In this document: positions 30,971-33,111 of the stretch, piece by piece
Numbering within the stretch: position 1 is the first letter of the stretch
Layout: every line of letters begins with the position of its first letter
Origin: Bdellovibrionales bacterium
Lineage (GTDB): Bacteria > Bdellovibrionota > Bdellovibrionia > Bdellovibrionales > UBA1609
Assembly (NCBI GenBank): GCA_023301025.1
Contig: JALZUR010000040.1
Location: forward strand, 1 to 33,111
Reading direction: 5' to 3'
DNA length: 33,111 nucleotides
Program-made: the position numbers and the translations under genes
Notes under the pieces: model-generated
Told to the model about the DNA's origin: nothing
Database searches by the model: none
What the model saw: the letters and a program-made list of their open reading frames with translations, nothing else

Positions 30971-32282
30971 ACCATATGACAGTTTTATAGATTTTGAATA
31001 TCACACCTTTGGCTGTAAGGTTAATACCTATGATACGGGCCTTATTCAAAAAGAGTTAAAGCATCTAAAGTCTAAAAGAAAAGTACATATTCTTAACACC
31101 TGTGCAGTTACTAGTGAAGCTACAAAAGATGCTGTAAGACTTTCCAGGCGCTTGAAAAAAAATGATCCAAACTCAATTGTTATAGTCACAGGTTGTTCTG
31201 CTCAAATTGATAAAGAGATGTTTGACCTTGATAAAGATGTTGATCTTTTAGTTGGAAACTCTCACAAAGATCAGCTAAAAGACTTAGTTCAAAAAAAAAT
31301 TGAAGGACAAAAGCTTGAACAGTTTTATCATAAAAATATCTTTAGACAGTCTAGCTTAGGTGAAGGTGGAGGGCTAGAGGACTCTCACTCTAGAAGTTTT
31401 TTAAAAATTCAAGATGGGTGCAACTCTTTTTGCTCTTTTTGTGTGATTCCACACACAAGGGGGCTTAGTAGGTCTTTAGATAAATCAAAACTGATCAAAA
31501 AAATAAAAGAGTTTATTCTCTTGGGCAAACAAGAAGTGGTGCTCACAGGAATTCATTTAGGAGACTACTTGGATTCAGAAAATAACAATCTCGAAGATTT
31601 AATTGAGGCTGTTTTAAAAGAGACAACGCTGCCAAGGCTAAGGCTTACAAGTTTGGAGCCTCTAGAGCTTAGTGAGCGACTTTTAAAACTATCAAAGAAT
31701 AAAAGGCTTTGCTCACACTTTCATATGAGTGTTCAAAGCGTAAATTCTAAAACCTTAAAGAATATGAAAAGAACCTACACAAAAGAAGATGTTCTTGATT
31801 CAATTAGACGAGCTAAAGACTCCGATCCTGAAACTTACATTGGAATGGATGTTATTGTGGGCTTTCCAGGGGAGAGTGAAAAAGACTTTAATGAGACTTT
31901 TGAAGCATTAGCAGACTCTAAAGACTGGGATCGAATTCATGTCTTTCCATACAGTGAACGTCCAAAAACTGGCGCTCTTCTTTTAAAAGAAGACTCTGTG
32001 CCTGTAATTGAGAGAAAAAGACGTTCAAAGCTTTTAAGGCAGCTGTCTAAAGAGCGTTTTTCTACATCCTTAAAGTCTCAGGTAGGTAAAGTGCTAGAAG
32101 TGCTAGTTTTAGAAAATAAGAACTCAAAAAGGATTGCTCTAGAGGGACTGTCAAAAAACTACTGGCCCGTAGTATTTAAAGATTCCTCAAAAGTTAGACC
32201 TAATCAAAATATTTGCGTAAAAGTCATGGATGTCGACTTTGAGCTTAAGTCCTTTGGAGCTTTAATTGTCGAGCCGGTGTAG
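30954..32282 (+). CDS. mtaB: tRNA t6A37 methylthiotransferase MtaB
   Basis: MtaB is a radical-SAM Fe-S enzyme that converts t6A37 to ms2t6A in tRNA. The UPF0004 cluster cysteines are C21 (F-G-C-K-V-N), C50 (N-T-C-A-V-T) and C81 (T-G-C-S-A-Q); the radical-SAM cysteines are C156-N-S-F-C160-S-F-C163. F-G-C-K-V-N-T-Y-D separates MtaB from MiaB and RimO. A TRAM-like C-terminal region follows. I chose TTG 30954 (442 residues) because GGAGGAGG ends 5 nt before it; the ATG at 30921 would place that site inside the gene. The start overlaps mnmA by 17 nt. Sulfur for the second modification could come from the same operon. Confidence 0.94.
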   Translation: MSQLTEPYDSFIDFEYHTFGCKVNTYDTGLIQKELKHLKSKRKVHILNTCAVTSEATKDAVRLSRRLKKNDPNSIVIVTGCSAQIDKEMFDLDKDVDLLVGNSHKDQLKDLVQKKIEGQKLEQFYHKNIFRQSSLGEGGGLEDSHSRSFLKIQDGCNSFCSFCVIPHTRGLSRSLDKSKLIKKIKEFILLGKQEVVLTGIHLGDYLDSENNNLEDLIEAVLKETTLPRLRLTSLEPLELSERLLKLSKNKRLCSHFHMSVQSVNSKTLKNMKRTYTKEDVLDSIRRAKDSDPETYIGMDVIVGFPGESEKDFNETFEALADSKDWDRIHVFPYSERPKTGALLLKEDSVPVIERKRRSKLLRQLSKERFSTSLKSQVGKVLEVLVLENKNSKRIALEGLSKNYWPVVFKDSSKVRPNQNICVKVMDVDFELKSFGALIVEPV

Positions 32283-32295
32283 ATGAGAGTATGGT

Positions 32296-32313
32296 CTTTT
32301 TATGCATAAAAAG
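32296..32313. terminator. 18-bp perfect palindrome after mtaB
   Basis: CTTTTTATGCATAAAAAG is its own reverse complement and lies 13 nt past the mtaB stop. As RNA it would form a weak A-U hairpin without a following T run. It may be a weak terminator or a binding site. Confidence 0.3.
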
Positions 32314-32360
32314 CTCTTGCTTGAAAAATCTTTAAGTCTTAAATCACTGTAAGGCTTTTG

Positions 32361-32389
32361 TTGACAATACGCGTCTTAACCTATATTTC
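32361..32389 (+). promoter_or_regulatory. Promoter of rnc
   Basis: A consensus -35 TTGACA (32361-32366) is followed by TATATT (32382-32387, 15-bp spacer) or TATTTC (32384-32389, 17-bp spacer). It lies just before AAGGAG (32402-32407) and the rnc start, so rnc appears to have its own promoter after the mtaB operon. Confidence 0.6.
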
Positions 32390-32419
32390 ATAGCAAAACG
32401 TAAGGAGTACTTTAGTCCT

Positions 32420-33111
32420 TTGATTAACTTTAAAAACAGCTCTCACCCTGTTCTGGTGAGTCTTTCAGGCTCTTTAATTGAAGAGGCTTTCACACACTCT
32501 TCTCTAGATGAAGACAAAAGCTTTGAGCGTTTGGAGTTCTTAGGGGACTCTTTGATTGAGGCCTGTGTGTCTCAAATGCTCTTTAAAATGTATCCTAAAA
32601 CAGACGAAGGGCGACTTAGTCGTTGGCGCTCTGTTTTAGTGAATCAAAAAACACTTTCAGACATTTCAGATGATTTAGAACTTTCTGAAAAGCTAAGAGC
32701 TAAATCTGATCAGATAGAAGAGCTTAAAAAAAATGAAAGAATTAAAGCTAGTCTTTTTGAATCTTTGTGTGGTGCTATGTTTTTGGAAAAAGGTTTTGGC
32801 GTGTGCTTTTCTTTTATTGAAGAATTGATAAAACCTTTTCTAGAAAATATTGAAGATCTTTTTGAAGAATCGGATCCTAAGACAAATTTACAAGAGTGGA
32901 CACAAAAACACTTTAAAGAAGCTCCTAAATATAAAAAAGAAGATGCTACAGGGCCTTCACACAAGCCTGTGTTTACTGTTTCAGTATGGTTAAACGAAAA
33001 ATGTGTATCATCTGCAAAATCTGGATCTTTAAAAGAATCAGAAAAAAAAGCAGCTCACAAGGCTTTATGTATTCTTAAAGCTAATCAAATATTAACTCTC
33101 AACTCTCAACT
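32420..33111 (+). CDS. rnc: Ribonuclease III (runs off the right edge)
   Basis: RNase III cuts double-stranded RNA in rRNA processing and mRNA decay. The frame stays open to the window end (230 residues, near full length). There is no in-frame ATG; TTG 32420 is the likely start, 12 nt after AAGGAG, and GTG 32456 is an alternative that would cut into the first helix. The catalytic helix E-R-L-E-F-L-G-D-S is intact (E41 and D45 equivalents). In the second motif, A-S111-L-F-E114-S-L-C-G-A, E114 matches the essential E117 of E. coli, but S111 replaces D114, a conserved metal ligand. A dsRNA-binding domain follows (P-K-T-N-L-Q-E-W near 157, then K-E-S-E-K-K-A-A-H-K-A-L). Confidence 0.9.
   Translation, partial: MINFKNSSHPVLVSLSGSLIEEAFTHSSLDEDKSFERLEFLGDSLIEACVSQMLFKMYPKTDEGRLSRWRSVLVNQKTLSDISDDLELSEKLRAKSDQIEELKKNERIKASLFESLCGAMFLEKGFGVCFSFIEELIKPFLENIEDLFEESDPKTNLQEWTQKHFKEAPKYKKEDATGPSHKPVFTVSVWLNEKCVSSAKSGSLKESEKKAAHKALCILKANQILTLNSQ

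Overview
The window is AT-rich, gene-dense chromosomal DNA from a Gram-negative bacterium. Signal peptides, several lipoproteins and a complete Na+-translocating NADH:quinone reductase operon point to a marine or salt-adapted organism. The mix of divergent secreted proteins, a bacterial PAD-like lipoprotein and an OxyR/hybrid-peroxiredoxin block would suit the Bdellovibrionota (for example Bacteriovorax/Halobacteriovorax). That assignment is inference; no rRNA or marker gene here proves it.

Left part (1-5.7 kb): the tail of a BspA-like repeat surface protein, then two tandem paralogous secreted HExxH proteins that share an upstream region with no ribosome binding site. A small exported protein sits between them. 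Next, on the minus strand, come a bacterioferritin-like protein, a secreted PAP/fibrillin-like protein and an unassigned cytosolic protein.

Central left (5.7-13.6 kb): a CPXCG zinc-ribbon protein, an SDR, a small DUF6435 protein, a conserved hypothetical and hemF, then a DUF808 (YedI) membrane protein. Three envelope proteins follow: a large acidic lipoprotein, a protein whose signal-like leader is one frame away from its body across a slippery T run, and a lipoprotein resembling the catalytic domain of peptidylarginine deiminases.

Centre (13.7-16.1 kb, minus strand): a YbiT-type ABC-F ATPase whose second nucleotide site has lost several catalytic motifs, a DUF1801 protein and tRNA-Asp(GTC).

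Right centre (16.3-23.6 kb): nqrABCDEF, followed by apbE (the flavin transferase that attaches FMN to NqrB and NqrC) and nqrM (the maturation factor), so the whole enzyme and its assembly factors are together. An intrinsic-terminator-like hairpin lies inside the signal-peptide codons of apbE. A minus-strand secreted Cys-rich protein of unknown function follows.

Right part (25.3-33.1 kb): an oxidative-stress block (peroxiredoxin-glutaredoxin hybrid, a lipoamide-dehydrogenase-like flavoprotein, OxyR), then a tRNA sulfur-modification operon (cysteine desulfurase, mnmA, mtaB), and the start of rnc (RNase III), which runs off the right edge.

No CRISPR array, insertion sequence, phage gene or integrase was seen. 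No stretch longer than about 300 bases lacks a gene.
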